Both the position numbers and the translations under genes were made by a program. This document shows, piece after piece, positions 52,885-61,724 of a DNA stretch of 64,000 nucleotides. Source of the DNA: Rebecca billardiae RCC1528 (lineage: Eukaryota > Haptophyta); assembly GCA_965240325.2 (NCBI GenBank), contig OZ251242.1, positions 1,364,001-1,428,000 of the forward strand, read 5' to 3'. Position 1 is the stretch's first letter. Every line of letters begins with the position of its first letter. Under the pieces are notes generated by a model. That model was not told the origin of the DNA, ran no database searches, and saw nothing but the letters and a program-made list of their open reading frames with translations.

Positions 52885-54564
52885 TCAGCGCCCGGCCACG
52901 AGCGAGCGGATGAGTGCGTGCATGCCCTCGGCGCCCAGGCTGCCCGTCCGCAGCTCGGCACGGCCCGGCCGCTCGGGCCCTGCGCTCCAGACGAGGGTGG
53001 GCACGCCGCGGACGCCGCCGTCCGCCGCGTCCGCAGCCTCGCGCACGACCTCCGCAGCGTCCTCCCCTGTGCGCAGGTACGCGCGCACGTCCGCCTGCAG
53101 CCCGGCGGCGCGCGCGGCCTCCTGCAGCACCGCGGGGTCGCCCAGGTTGGCTCCGCGCTCGTGGAAGGCGGCCAGCAGGGACTCCAGCAGCGCCAGCTGC
53201 GCGCCCGGCCCGCCCTCGCGCGCGGCGAGGCGCAGCAGGCGCAGGCAGTCGACCGAGCTGGAGATCTCGCCCTCGACGGTGAAGTCCACGCGCGCCTCCG
53301 CGGCGTTGAACGCCTCGATGGCCGCGGTGGTGCGCTCGGCCCACGTGCGCACGGGCCAGCCGCGCTTGGACGAGTAGCGCGCGCGCTTGGTGGTGCTGGC
53401 GGGGAAGGGCGGCAGCCGCGGGTCGAGCACGAAAGGGCGGACGCGGACGTCGAGCTGCACCGAGGGCGGCAGCTCGGACAGCACGCGGCGCAGCACGCGC
53501 ACCGTCATCGCCACCCACGGGCAGATTGGGTCCGCGTACAGCTCGAGCTGCACGGCGCGTGCGCTCGGCGCCTTGGCTACGCCCGAGGCCGCGCCCAGAG
53601 CGAGTGCGTCGCCGGTGGCTTTGGTCGCGCCCGGGTGCTCGGGCTGGGCGTGCGAGCGGTCGGCGTTCTCGACGGCGTCGAAGAAGACGGCAGGCACCGA
53701 CTCGTCCTCCTCGGCCTCGGCGCACACCCCGTCCTGGGCGCCACCCGTGCCACCGGCGGCCTTGGCGGCACTGGCGCGCTCCGCCGCCGCCGCGGCGTGC
53801 GCCGCCGCCGCCGCCGCCGCGCGCATCTGCGCATGCGGCGCGTCGCTCAGCTCGAGGATGTGGCCGTCCGGGGCGGAGGTGAACCACTGCGAGCCCGAGC
53901 CGCCCACCTCGGCGCCCGCCTCGTCCAGCGCGCGCAGCCGCGCCACCATCTCCGCGCGCTCGGCGTAGTGCACGCACACGTGCGTATCGAAGAGGCCGCG
54001 GCCGACCGGGCGCGGCCGGCCGTCCGCACGCGCAGCGCCGACAACCTCGAGCACCGTGCGCGCGCCGGGGATGGCGCCCGCGAGGACGAAGGCGTGGGCG
54101 CCGTGCTGCGCGTCGGGGGCGCGCGGGAGGCCGAGGACCTCGCCCAGGAACGTCGCGGCCGCGGGCACGTCGGCGGAGCGCAGCACGACCCGAGTCAGCT
54201 CGATCTCGTGCGAGCTCGCGGCCGCGCCCTCGGACGCGTCGCGCGCGCGCAGGCGGAGCAGCGTGCCGACGGGGTCGACGGCGACGACGGGGTCTTCGGA
54301 GAGGAGGTGGTTGCCCGCCTTCAGCCGGCGCACGGCCTCCTCCAGCCTCGGCTGCGCCATGGTCACCTCGAGGCTGTGCCGGCCTGCGCCCTCGCCGCCC
54401 GAGATGCAGTGCAGCTGCGCGCCGCCGAGCTGGAGCCAGCCGACGGAGTTGACGCGCTGCTGCACGGCGGGGAGTGAGAGCACCGTTTGGTAGAATGCCT
54501 TGGTCGCCGCGGGGATCGCGATGTGGTGGAGCGCGAGCGCGGGCGGCGTGCGCGTCGAGGGCAT
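52885..54564 (-). CDS. Fusion: two VOC/glyoxalase domains plus DsbA/FrnE-like thioredoxin fold
   Basis: 559 residues, intronless, first ATG at 54564. Residues about 8-110 form one VOC half-domain (ALALHHIAIPAATKAFYQTV; HSLEVTMAQPRLEEAVRRL), and about 120-255 a second (LTRVVLRSADVPAAATFL; DTHVCVHYAERAEMVARLRA; SAPDGHILEL). An Ala-rich linker follows. From about residue 338 a DsbA-family domain of FrnE type begins: LELYADPICPWVAMTVRVL, a helical insert (SSVDCLRLLRLAAREGG), and the cis-Pro loop GVRGVPTLV. VOC enzymes act on glyoxals, dioxygenase substrates or drugs; FrnE proteins are thiol oxidoreductases or isomerases. Odd: the CxxC motif is CPWV, so only the first Cys (348) remains. No targeting peptide is seen. 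Sits next to a GST on the same strand. Confidence 0.83.
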   Translation of the reverse strand: MPSTRTPPALALHHIAIPAATKAFYQTVLSLPAVQQRVNSVGWLQLGGAQLHCISGGEGAGRHSLEVTMAQPRLEEAVRRLKAGNHLLSEDPVVAVDPVGTLLRLRARDASEGAAASSHEIELTRVVLRSADVPAAATFLGEVLGLPRAPDAQHGAHAFVLAGAIPGARTVLEVVGAARADGRPRPVGRGLFDTHVCVHYAERAEMVARLRALDEAGAEVGGSGSQWFTSAPDGHILELSDAPHAQMRAAAAAAAHAAAAAERASAAKAAGGTGGAQDGVCAEAEEDESVPAVFFDAVENADRSHAQPEHPGATKATGDALALGAASGVAKAPSARAVQLELYADPICPWVAMTVRVLRRVLSELPPSVQLDVRVRPFVLDPRLPPFPASTTKRARYSSKRGWPVRTWAERTTAAIEAFNAAEARVDFTVEGEISSSVDCLRLLRLAAREGGPGAQLALLESLLAAFHERGANLGDPAVLQEAARAAGLQADVRAYLRTGEDAAEVVREAADAADGGVRGVPTLVWSAGPERPGRAELRTGSLGAEGMHALIRSLVAGR

Positions 54565-54994
54565 CGTCGGGGCGTGGGGCGGCGCACTTCGCAGTGGGGT
54601 GTGGACGGGTGTTTGGCCGTGTGGTCGAAAAAGCGCCCGACCGAGGCCGAACGCCGAAACCAAGCGGAGGCTTCGGGGCAACGCGCGCGCGCAACCGGGC
54701 GGCTGAGGAAAATCACACCCGTCGTCGAACTCGCGCCCTTTTGGGGGCGACTCGAGCCGAAACAAACGCCAAACGGCAGGTGGCCACTCCTCGTCCGTCG
54801 CAAGTCTGTCTTAAAGTCGTAGTCTTAGTCTTAGAGTCCGACTCCGCGGTCAGACACAGACAGACACAGATCGGCACGGCTCTCCACGTGGAGCTGTGAG
54901 AGCTGCGCCGCTGGCCGCGGCACAATCGGCACAGGCACTCACAGTCACATGCGTCGGAGTGACGGAGTCGTCAGCCCCAGACCGGAGCTCCGGG
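54565..54994. other. Intergenic between the VOC-DsbA and GST genes
   Basis: 430 bp upstream of the VOC-DsbA ATG and downstream of the GST stop. Shows a TAGTCTTAGTCTTAGAGTC-like direct repeat near 54820-54840. No gene. Confidence 0.5.
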
Positions 54995-56350
54995 TCAGCC
55001 GGCAGCGCGCGCGGTGGCGTCCGCCAGGGCGCTGATCGCGCGTGCCGGGTGCACGCCCATGTCACGCGGCACGCACAGCCGGCCCTCCAGGTGCGCGGCG
55101 AGCGCGGCGACGCTCGACGCCGCGGCCGCGTCGGCCGCGCCCAGCCGTGCGCACGCCTGCTCGAGCCGAGCCGCGCCGCCCTCGTCGTCCGACGCGCCCG
55201 CGCCGGCGGGTGGCGCGAGCTCGAGCAGCAGCTGCACGGCGAGGCGCAGCGCCTCGTCCAGCGCGGGCTGCGCCAGCGCGCCCTTCTCCACCGCGTCCGC
55301 GCCGACGGCCTCGCGGTTGCGCAGCAGCCGCGCCGCCGCCTCGGCCGCCGGGTGCGCCGCCACGTGTGCTCGCGCGCCGGCGTACTCAGCCCAGGCGAGC
55401 GCCGCGCCGGCGCTGAGTGGCGCAGCGGGCGGCGGGGTCGGCGCGGGCGAGGTCTGGCCCTCCGGCAGCAGCTCGGGCGCCTCGCCCGCGTTGCCGAACC
55501 CCGCCATCGCCAGCACCTTGCGCCAGCTGCGCGCGTTGCCCTGCACGCGCGCGCCGTACGCGCCGCGCAGCTGTGCGCCTTCCTCCATGGCGGCGTACCA
55601 GAGGGCGAGGTGCGGCCAGCGGGCGGGGTCGCGCGGGCGGAGGCCGGCGTGCAGGCAGGGCAGCTGGTACGCGTACCGCTCGAGGAACGGCGCCCACGCC
55701 ACGTCCGCCGCGCTCGGCTGCGCGCCGAGGAAGAACGGCCCGCCGCCCGCCGTCCGGCCCAGCAGCGCGTCCACGCCGTCCAGCGCCGCCACAAAGTCCG
55801 GGAGCGGAACCGGACCGGAGCCGCGGAAGAGGAAGGCGGCGCGGGAGGAGGGGCGCGTGGCGCGCGGGAAGGTGTCGCGGAAGACGGCGATCAGCCGGTC
55901 CACCTCGCCCGCCGGCGCGCCCGCCGGCCACAGCGCCGGCCCCTCGGGGAAGCGCGCGTCGATCTCGCGCAGCAGATCGAGCGACTCGCCCTGCTCGGAG
56001 CCGTCCGCCCAGCGCACGCGCGGCGTGGTGCCGCCAAACCAGGCGGGCTTGCGCCCGGTGTTGTCGATGAGGACGGTGGTGTACGGCACGTTCTTCATCT
56101 CGAGCGCGAGCCACACGCGCTCCGAGTACGGGCACCAGCCGTTACGCTCCCGGAAGAGGATGAGCTCCGCGCCGCCGCCCGGCTTGGGCGGCCCGGCGCC
56201 GGGCGTGCGCGCGGGGTCGATGACGCGCGGCTCGGGCGCGGAGGCGGAGGGGAGGCGCGCGGCGAGCGACTGCCACGATGCCGCCGCGCCCGCCGCGACC
56301 GGCGCGTGCGCGCCCAGCAGCAGCAGCAGCAGCGGCGAGGATGCTGCCAT
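54995..56350 (-). CDS. Glutathione S-transferase-like protein with signal peptide
   Basis: 451 residues, intronless, ATG at 56350. The N-terminus MAASSPLLLLLLGAHAPVAAG is a signal peptide, which in algae with complex plastids can be the first part of plastid targeting. The thioredoxin-fold GST domain starts about residue 62: AELILFRERNGWCPYSERVW with a glutaredoxin-like CPYS (Cys73), as in omega, lambda and DHAR-type GSTs, then a TPRVRW cis-Pro and the SLDLLREIDARF glutathione-site end. An all-helical C-terminal domain follows (PFFLGAQPSAADVAWAPFLE is the N-capping block). About 180 further helical Ala-rich residues extend beyond a normal GST. Likely reduces thiols or conjugates electrophiles in an organelle. 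Confidence 0.83.
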   Translation of the reverse strand: MAASSPLLLLLLGAHAPVAAGAAASWQSLAARLPSASAPEPRVIDPARTPGAGPPKPGGGAELILFRERNGWCPYSERVWLALEMKNVPYTTVLIDNTGRKPAWFGGTTPRVRWADGSEQGESLDLLREIDARFPEGPALWPAGAPAGEVDRLIAVFRDTFPRATRPSSRAAFLFRGSGPVPLPDFVAALDGVDALLGRTAGGGPFFLGAQPSAADVAWAPFLERYAYQLPCLHAGLRPRDPARWPHLALWYAAMEEGAQLRGAYGARVQGNARSWRKVLAMAGFGNAGEAPELLPEGQTSPAPTPPPAAPLSAGAALAWAEYAGARAHVAAHPAAEAAARLLRNREAVGADAVEKGALAQPALDEALRLAVQLLLELAPPAGAGASDDEGGAARLEQACARLGAADAAAASSVAALAAHLEGRLCVPRDMGVHPARAISALADATARAAG

Positions 56351-56458
56351 CGTTCGTCGGAGGAAGGCCGGCCGGTGCGGCGCCGTGACGGCCGCAGCGG
56401 GAGAGCGACGCCAGCTGGCGCACGCCGGACTCGCGCCGCCCGGACCGAGCTCGTCGTC
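56351..56458. promoter_or_regulatory. Divergent upstream region, GST / S9 peptidase
   Basis: 108 bp between two ATGs on opposite strands, the shortest such gap in the window. Shared promoter inferred. Confidence 0.4.
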
Positions 56459-57847
56459 ATGGCCGAGAAGACCCCCGCGCCGTGCGGCGCGTGGCCGTCG
56501 CCCGTGACGTCCGAGCTGCTCACCACTGCGGCGCTCTCGATCCAGAGCCCCGTCTTTTTCGACGACCGTGGGCGCGCCGTCTGGCTCGAGGGCCGCCCGG
56601 CCGAGGGCGGCCGCGTCGTCGCGTGCGTCGCGCGCGCGGACGGCAGCGCTCCGGTCGACATCACGCCGCCGGGCTTCAACGTGCGCACGCGCGTGCACGA
56701 GTACGGCGGCGGCGCGCTGCTCGTCGACGGCGCGCACGTCTACTTTACCAACTTCGCCGACCAGCGGCTCTACGCGCAGACGCTGCTGCCCGACGGCGAC
56801 GCGCGCGGCGTGGCGAGCGCGCCGCTCGCGCTCACGCCCGCAGACGGCGGCTGGCGCTTCGCCGACTTCTCGGTGGACCGCGCGGCGCGCTGCCTGGTCT
56901 GCGTGGCCGAGCGCCACCCGCCGGGCGCCACCTCTGCCGAGCACGTCGAGAACATGCTCGCCGCCGTGCGCCTGCCGCCCGCCGCCGCCGCCGACGGCGC
57001 CGCGGCCGCGCCGGCGGCGGCGGCGGCGGCGGCCGAGGGCGCGGCGGCGCGTCCGCCCGAGGTGCTCGTGTCCGGGCACGACTTCTTCGCCTCGCCGCGC
57101 GTGGCGCAGCTGGATGACGGGCGCACCGCGCTCTGCTACGTCTTCTGGGACCACCCGCACATGCCGTGGGACGCGTCGGCGCTCGCCATCGTCGTCGCGC
57201 CCGCGGGCGGCGGCGGGCTGGCAGACCCGAGCGGCGAGGGGCGCAGCCTCGCGCAGCGCGGGCTGGAGGCGCAGGCGGTGCTCGGCGGCGGCGAGGGGGA
57301 CGCGTCGACGCACCTCGAGCCGCGCTGGTGCGGCGGCAGCGGCCGCGTCATCTTCGCCACCGACCGCCCGCCCAGCGCGTGCCAGACCCCCGCCGACGGC
57401 TGGTGGCAGCTGCGCACAGCCGCGCTCGGCGACGGCGCCGCCGCGCGCGGCCTGTACAGTGCTGCAGCGCACGCCCAGGGCGAGGACGAGGCGGAGTACG
57501 TGCGCCCGCCGTGGATGCTGGGGTACCAGCACTACGTGGCGCTGCGCGGCGCGGCGGGCTCGGCCGAGCCGCCGCCCGTCCTCGCGCTGCGCTTCGGCTG
57601 CGCCGGCGAGGGCGCCGAGCTCTGGGCGCTGGCGCACGGCGGCGGCGGGCGGCGCGTGCACACACCATTCGGCGTGCTCAGCGCGGTCTCGGTGCTCGAG
57701 CCGCCGGCCGACGCGCCGGCCGACGCGCCGTGCGTCGTGGCGGTGGTCGGCGGGCGGGCGGACCTGCCGACGCGCGTCGCGCTCGTCGCGCTGCCGCCGC
57801 TGCCCGGCGGCCGGCTCGACTGCGCCGCGCTGAGCGGGCTGCCACTC

Positions 57848-57879
<32 letters not shown>

Positions 57880-58762
57880 GGGCGGCGGCGGCGGCGGCGG
57901 CGGCGCGACCGCGGACGCCGCCGCCGGTCCGCGCTGGGTGAGCGTGCGCGTGACGTCGTCGCTCAAGCTGCCCCGCGCGACGCTCTCCGTGCCGCGGCGC
58001 GTGAGCTTCCCCGTCGGCGAGGGCGCCTCCGCGCGCACCGCGCACATGTTGCTCTACCCTCCCACCTCGGCCACGCACGCGCCGCTGCCGGCCGAGGCGC
58101 CGCCGCTGCTCGTCAAGTCGCACGGCGGGCCCACCTCCGCGGCGTCGGGCGCGTTCAGCCCGCTCATCCAGTACTGGACGAGCCGCGGGTTCGCCGTGGG
58201 TGACGTCGACTACTCGGGCTCGACGGGCTACGGCCGCGCGTACCGCGAGCGTCTCAAGGGGCGGTGGGGCGAGGCGGACGTGCAGGACTGCGCCGCCGCC
58301 GCGCGGCACGCGGCCGCGCACGGCTGGGCGGACGCGCGCCGCCTCTGCATCTCCGGCGGCTCGGCTGGCGGGTACACGACGCTCGCCTGCCTCGTGTTCT
58401 GCCCCGGCGTGTTCGCCGCGGGCGCGTCGCACTACGGCGTCGCCGACCTCGAGGTGCTCGCCGCCGACACGCACAAGTTCGAGTCGCGCTACCTCGACTC
58501 ACTCGTCGGGCCGCTGCCCGCCGCCGCAGCCGTGTACGCTGCGCGCTCGCCGCTGCGCCACTGCGAGCGGCTGCGCACGCCGGTGGCCTTCTTCCAGGGC
58601 GACGAGGACAAGGTGGTGCCGCCCAACCAGGCGACGCTGATGCACGAGAAGGTGCGCGCGCTCGGCGTGCCCACCGCGCTCGTCATGTTCGCCGGCGAGC
58701 AGCACGGCTTCCGGCAGACGGTGAACATCCGCCGCGCCATCGACGGCGAGCACCACTTCTAG
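56459..58762 (+). CDS. S9-family serine peptidase (acylaminoacyl-peptidase/DPP-like)
   Basis: Prolyl-oligopeptidase family enzyme that cleaves short or acylated peptides, 767 residues, intronless, ATG at 56459. The N-terminal half is a beta-propeller (HEYGGGALLV, STHLEPRWC, VIFATDRP). The alpha/beta-hydrolase domain begins about residue 545 with LLVKSHGGPTS, the oxyanion HGGP. It continues with VDYSGSTGYGRAYRERL and the nucleophile elbow GGSAGGY (Ser635). Asp717 in GDEDKVVPP and His749 in EQHGF complete the triad. All catalytic residues are present. No signal peptide is evident, so cytosolic action is likely. Belongs to the S9C-like group by these motifs. Confidence 0.9.
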
Positions 58763-58888
58763 TCTAGGTGGGTCCCTCCCAACTGGGGCGATATTCTGGC
58801 GCACTCAGAATGACGTCCTAGATTTTGTCTCTCACCCAGAATCGACGCTATAAATGCGTCCCATCGGGGCGGAGCAAAAGTTTCGACC

Positions 58889-59264
58889 TCAAAACCTACT
58901 CCGCGTGCCGTCGCGCGGCCGAGCGCGCGCGCGCCGCGCCAGTAGTGTCACATAGAGATTTTGCGAAGCGTTACTTCATGGTTATGGTGGCTAGATGGCG
59001 ACATGCGATCGGAATTACTTATTGACAACCGTTGACACCCGACCGAACCATTTTATGAAGCAAAGAGTGGGGCTCTATGCTGTGCGCTGATACCTCCAAC
59101 AAACTACAGCAAGATCGAGCATATTACCCACTTCATATATAGCCACTTACCCGTATATATTATGGGTGTTACCCACTTTATATTGACCGTGGATGCGGTT
59201 CACTATGTATTCGAATTCGTTCCGATATGTGGGTACGTTTGTTGGGTCATCGAATAGGCGCCGA
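58889..59264 (+). repeat. Dispersed repeat, copy B (modules X and Z)
   Basis: Module X (58889-58916) matches 34979-35006; module Z (58943-59264) aligns with 38071-38396 over about 320 bp in the same orientation. A CTATAAATG sequence lies just upstream at about 58849. Confidence 0.75.
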
Positions 59265-60430
59265 GCGACGCGGACACAGGCAACCCGGGCCGCAACCGGA
59301 CTGCCTGCGAGTGGCAGTGTTTGTGGCGGGCTGCGTGCCGAGGCACACACCATCGCCCGCCACCGAGCATGCCACCGTCGTCACACGGGAGCCCTCCGCC
59401 GTCGAGGCTGGACTATCAGCCAACGCCACCGCCGGAGCTTGCTGCCGCGTTCGGCGGCTTCCGTGCTCGTACTCCGCGTGTCACCGGTCGTCGTATGCCC
59501 ACCCGCGTGAGGCCGCCACCAGTCCATGACTACCGCAGCTGCAGCCCATGCCGCCGACGATGCCTCCTACCATCTTCTCGCCAGGCAGCAATACGATAGG
59601 TTCACCGACGCTGCTGCTAGGCTGAGAGCACTCAGCCAGTTGGCCGGCGAGACGTCAGATGGTTGAGCTGCTGGCCTAGCCATCACGTTGCGGCTTCCGC
59701 TCGCTCAAGTACACCCAACGTGACGACGAGAACGTGCCGGGCTATCATCAGACATGCGTCTGAGGGGTCTACTACGCCTAGCCGTAGAGTTGCTGAGTAC
59801 GAGTCTTCGCAGACCACAAGCGGAACGAGTGGGACCACCCAATGGCAGGAGCAACAGCGTGGGGTGGCACCCGCGCCTGTCAACGCGACCGCGTTCTGTC
59901 AAGAATGGACCCATATCCTGCGACCACCCTCGAGCACCGCATACTATGCCCACACTCGGCATAGGGAAGGATCGCTGAGCGCCTGCTGCCGCTGTCAAAG
60001 GCCCTGCTGATCTTCCTGGCGCTGGATCGTGCACACGGATGGCAAGTCGGCGTGCTCGCCGCACATCGCGGCGGCTTCTCAGCATCCCAAGTCCTCAGTG
60101 CACCCATCCTAGGCCTGCTGGTCGATGATTGGTACCAGCCCCCACCAAACACGCCCTCTCGGAAGTCGCCAATCGCTTACATGGCTCCCCGAGAGCCCGG
60201 GGCTGGCTGTCGTGCGTTCTCACGAGCAGCTTGCGCACAGCCCAAATGTCACCTTCACGGTGCGTTGAGCTGCTCAAGATGGCGGGAGCGTCAAGATCAT
60301 GCCCGTGCACGACACTGACCCATGCCTCCCGTCGCCTGACCCGCATGTGGCAAAAACTGACCCTGCTCGAAGGCACGGGTCGAACACCCGCCGATCGATT
60401 CAAGTTGTCTGTACGCGTCTAGCCGGGCGA
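59265..60430 (+). pseudogene. Decayed coding region, unassigned
   Basis: Protein-like stretches occur on plus in changing frames with stops between. ATG 59526 opens TTAAAAHAADDASYHLLARQ and on to a TGA at about 59664. Further on come AAGLAITLRLPLAQVHP, RVLSRMDPYPATTLEH, and LLPLSKALLIFLALDRAHGW with VGVLAAHRGGFSASQVLSAP (about 59985-60110), then RARGWLSCVLTSSLRTAQ. No family recognised. Most likely an old gene or mobile element that has lost its frame. Confidence 0.35.
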
Positions 60431-60719
60431 GAGTCAAACATGCGGGCACGTGCCAGGCGGGGGATGTGTGACCACGGATCCCATCCGTGAGCACGCGCAA
60501 AGCGCTGGAGCGCGCGATAGGTGTTGGCTGTGGTCTACCCGACACACGGCGGCTCGGTCGCGCTGGAGAGGCGCTCCGACATCGTCGGGAGCGTTCAGAT
60601 CGGACCTCGGCCGGCGGCCGGGCGCGGCCCGGCGATTTTCCCGAGCCGCGCCCCGCGCGAAAAGAAATCAGGCCAGAAAACCCGGTAAATGTTTAAAAGA
60701 CCGCTGGAAAATCGCCAGG

Positions 60720-60808
60720 GACCCACCTACTTCTACGCGCGCGTGTTCGGGCTGCACGGCGCGCAGATGCCGCCAGACCTCGAGCCGATCCACATCGACA
60801 ACCTCTGA
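60720..60808 (+). CDS. Possible terminal exon, gene unknown
   Basis: After a CGCCAG acceptor, a frame reads PTYFYARVFGLHGAQMPPDL and on to EPIHIDNL and TGA at 60806-60808. Composition is protein-like. No matching upstream exon could be fixed (60530-60600 reads VVYPTHGGSVALERRSDIV in another frame). It may be a remnant. Confidence 0.25.
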
Positions 60809-61467
60809 GGGCCGGGCGGTCGAGCCGTGCCGGCCCGCCGGCGGGCCGCCGGCGCGGCGCCTCGTGATGGACGTGACGATGCGCACGTCCGTGATCGATG
60901 ATGATGATGATGACTCATCGACATCTACTGGCTGATCGATGATGCTGCGGATGTCGTGCGCTGCTCATAGTTACATGCCTCATGAGTCATGACTCATGGC
61001 GGCGCGCGAGCGGGCAGCAGCGCGCGGCGCACTACCGTAGCATGCCAGCCAGCAGCAGAGCGCAGTCATCGCCACTGCCGCTGCTACTGCTATACGACGA
61101 TGACATCAGCTGTCAGTGTCAGTGCTGCCTGCCGATGGCGGCCGCGAATGAATCGCGGAATTGCAGTAGTAGAGGCAGAGACGACGACGTGTTCCGAGCC
61201 CGCGGGTGCCGTGTTATGTTCGTGGTCGTCGCCATTCTCAAACCAACGCCATCGGCACTGGACGAATACGGATGGAATAAATAGCCCTACGCCGCTGCCC
61301 CGAAGCCCGCTGCGTCCGCTCGCCGGCCGGAGGTGGATGCAGGTCGGCATGTGACAGGATGGCGGACGGCCGGCGGCTGCGCGGTGTGCCGCGTGCGTGC
61401 GTGCACAGCGGCGGCACGGAGCATACAGGCGCGCCGGGGCGAGGTCACTCAGTCGGAGCAGCGGCGC

Positions 61468-61516
61468 GTGTATGCGTGTGCGTGCGTGCGTGTGTGTGCG
61501 TGCGTGTGCGTGTGTT
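61468..61516. repeat. TGCG/TGTG microsatellite
   Basis: Alternating purine-pyrimidine TGCG and TGTG units; shadow frames read Cys-Val-Arg. Confidence 0.85.
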
Positions 61517-61724
61517 GAAGGGCAGCGCCGAGAGGGAGGGCGGCTGAGGAGGCCGGCATGCGCTGCGCGCTGCGACGGATGGCACCGTGATCGATGGCTG
61601 ATGATGATGCGGAGCGGCGCCGCTGGCCGCTGCCGCCCTCACAGGCGCGCGCGCAGGGGCGGCAGCGGCGGCAGCGGCGGCAGCGCGGGCGGTGCGCGGC
61701 GCGCGCCCTCGGCCGTCGCGCGGC

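Larger units (their letters stand above)
60431..61724. other. Gene-poor region
   Basis: Mixed composition. Holds a possible coding exon (60720-60808) and a TGCG microsatellite, listed separately. Frames elsewhere are shadows. Confidence 0.45.

Noticed and set aside
54995-58474. 1159-codon minus frame continuing from the GST gene into the S9 peptidase
   Set aside because: Only the part from ATG 56350 is GST-like; the remainder is antisense to the peptidase, whose catalytic motifs are all on plus.
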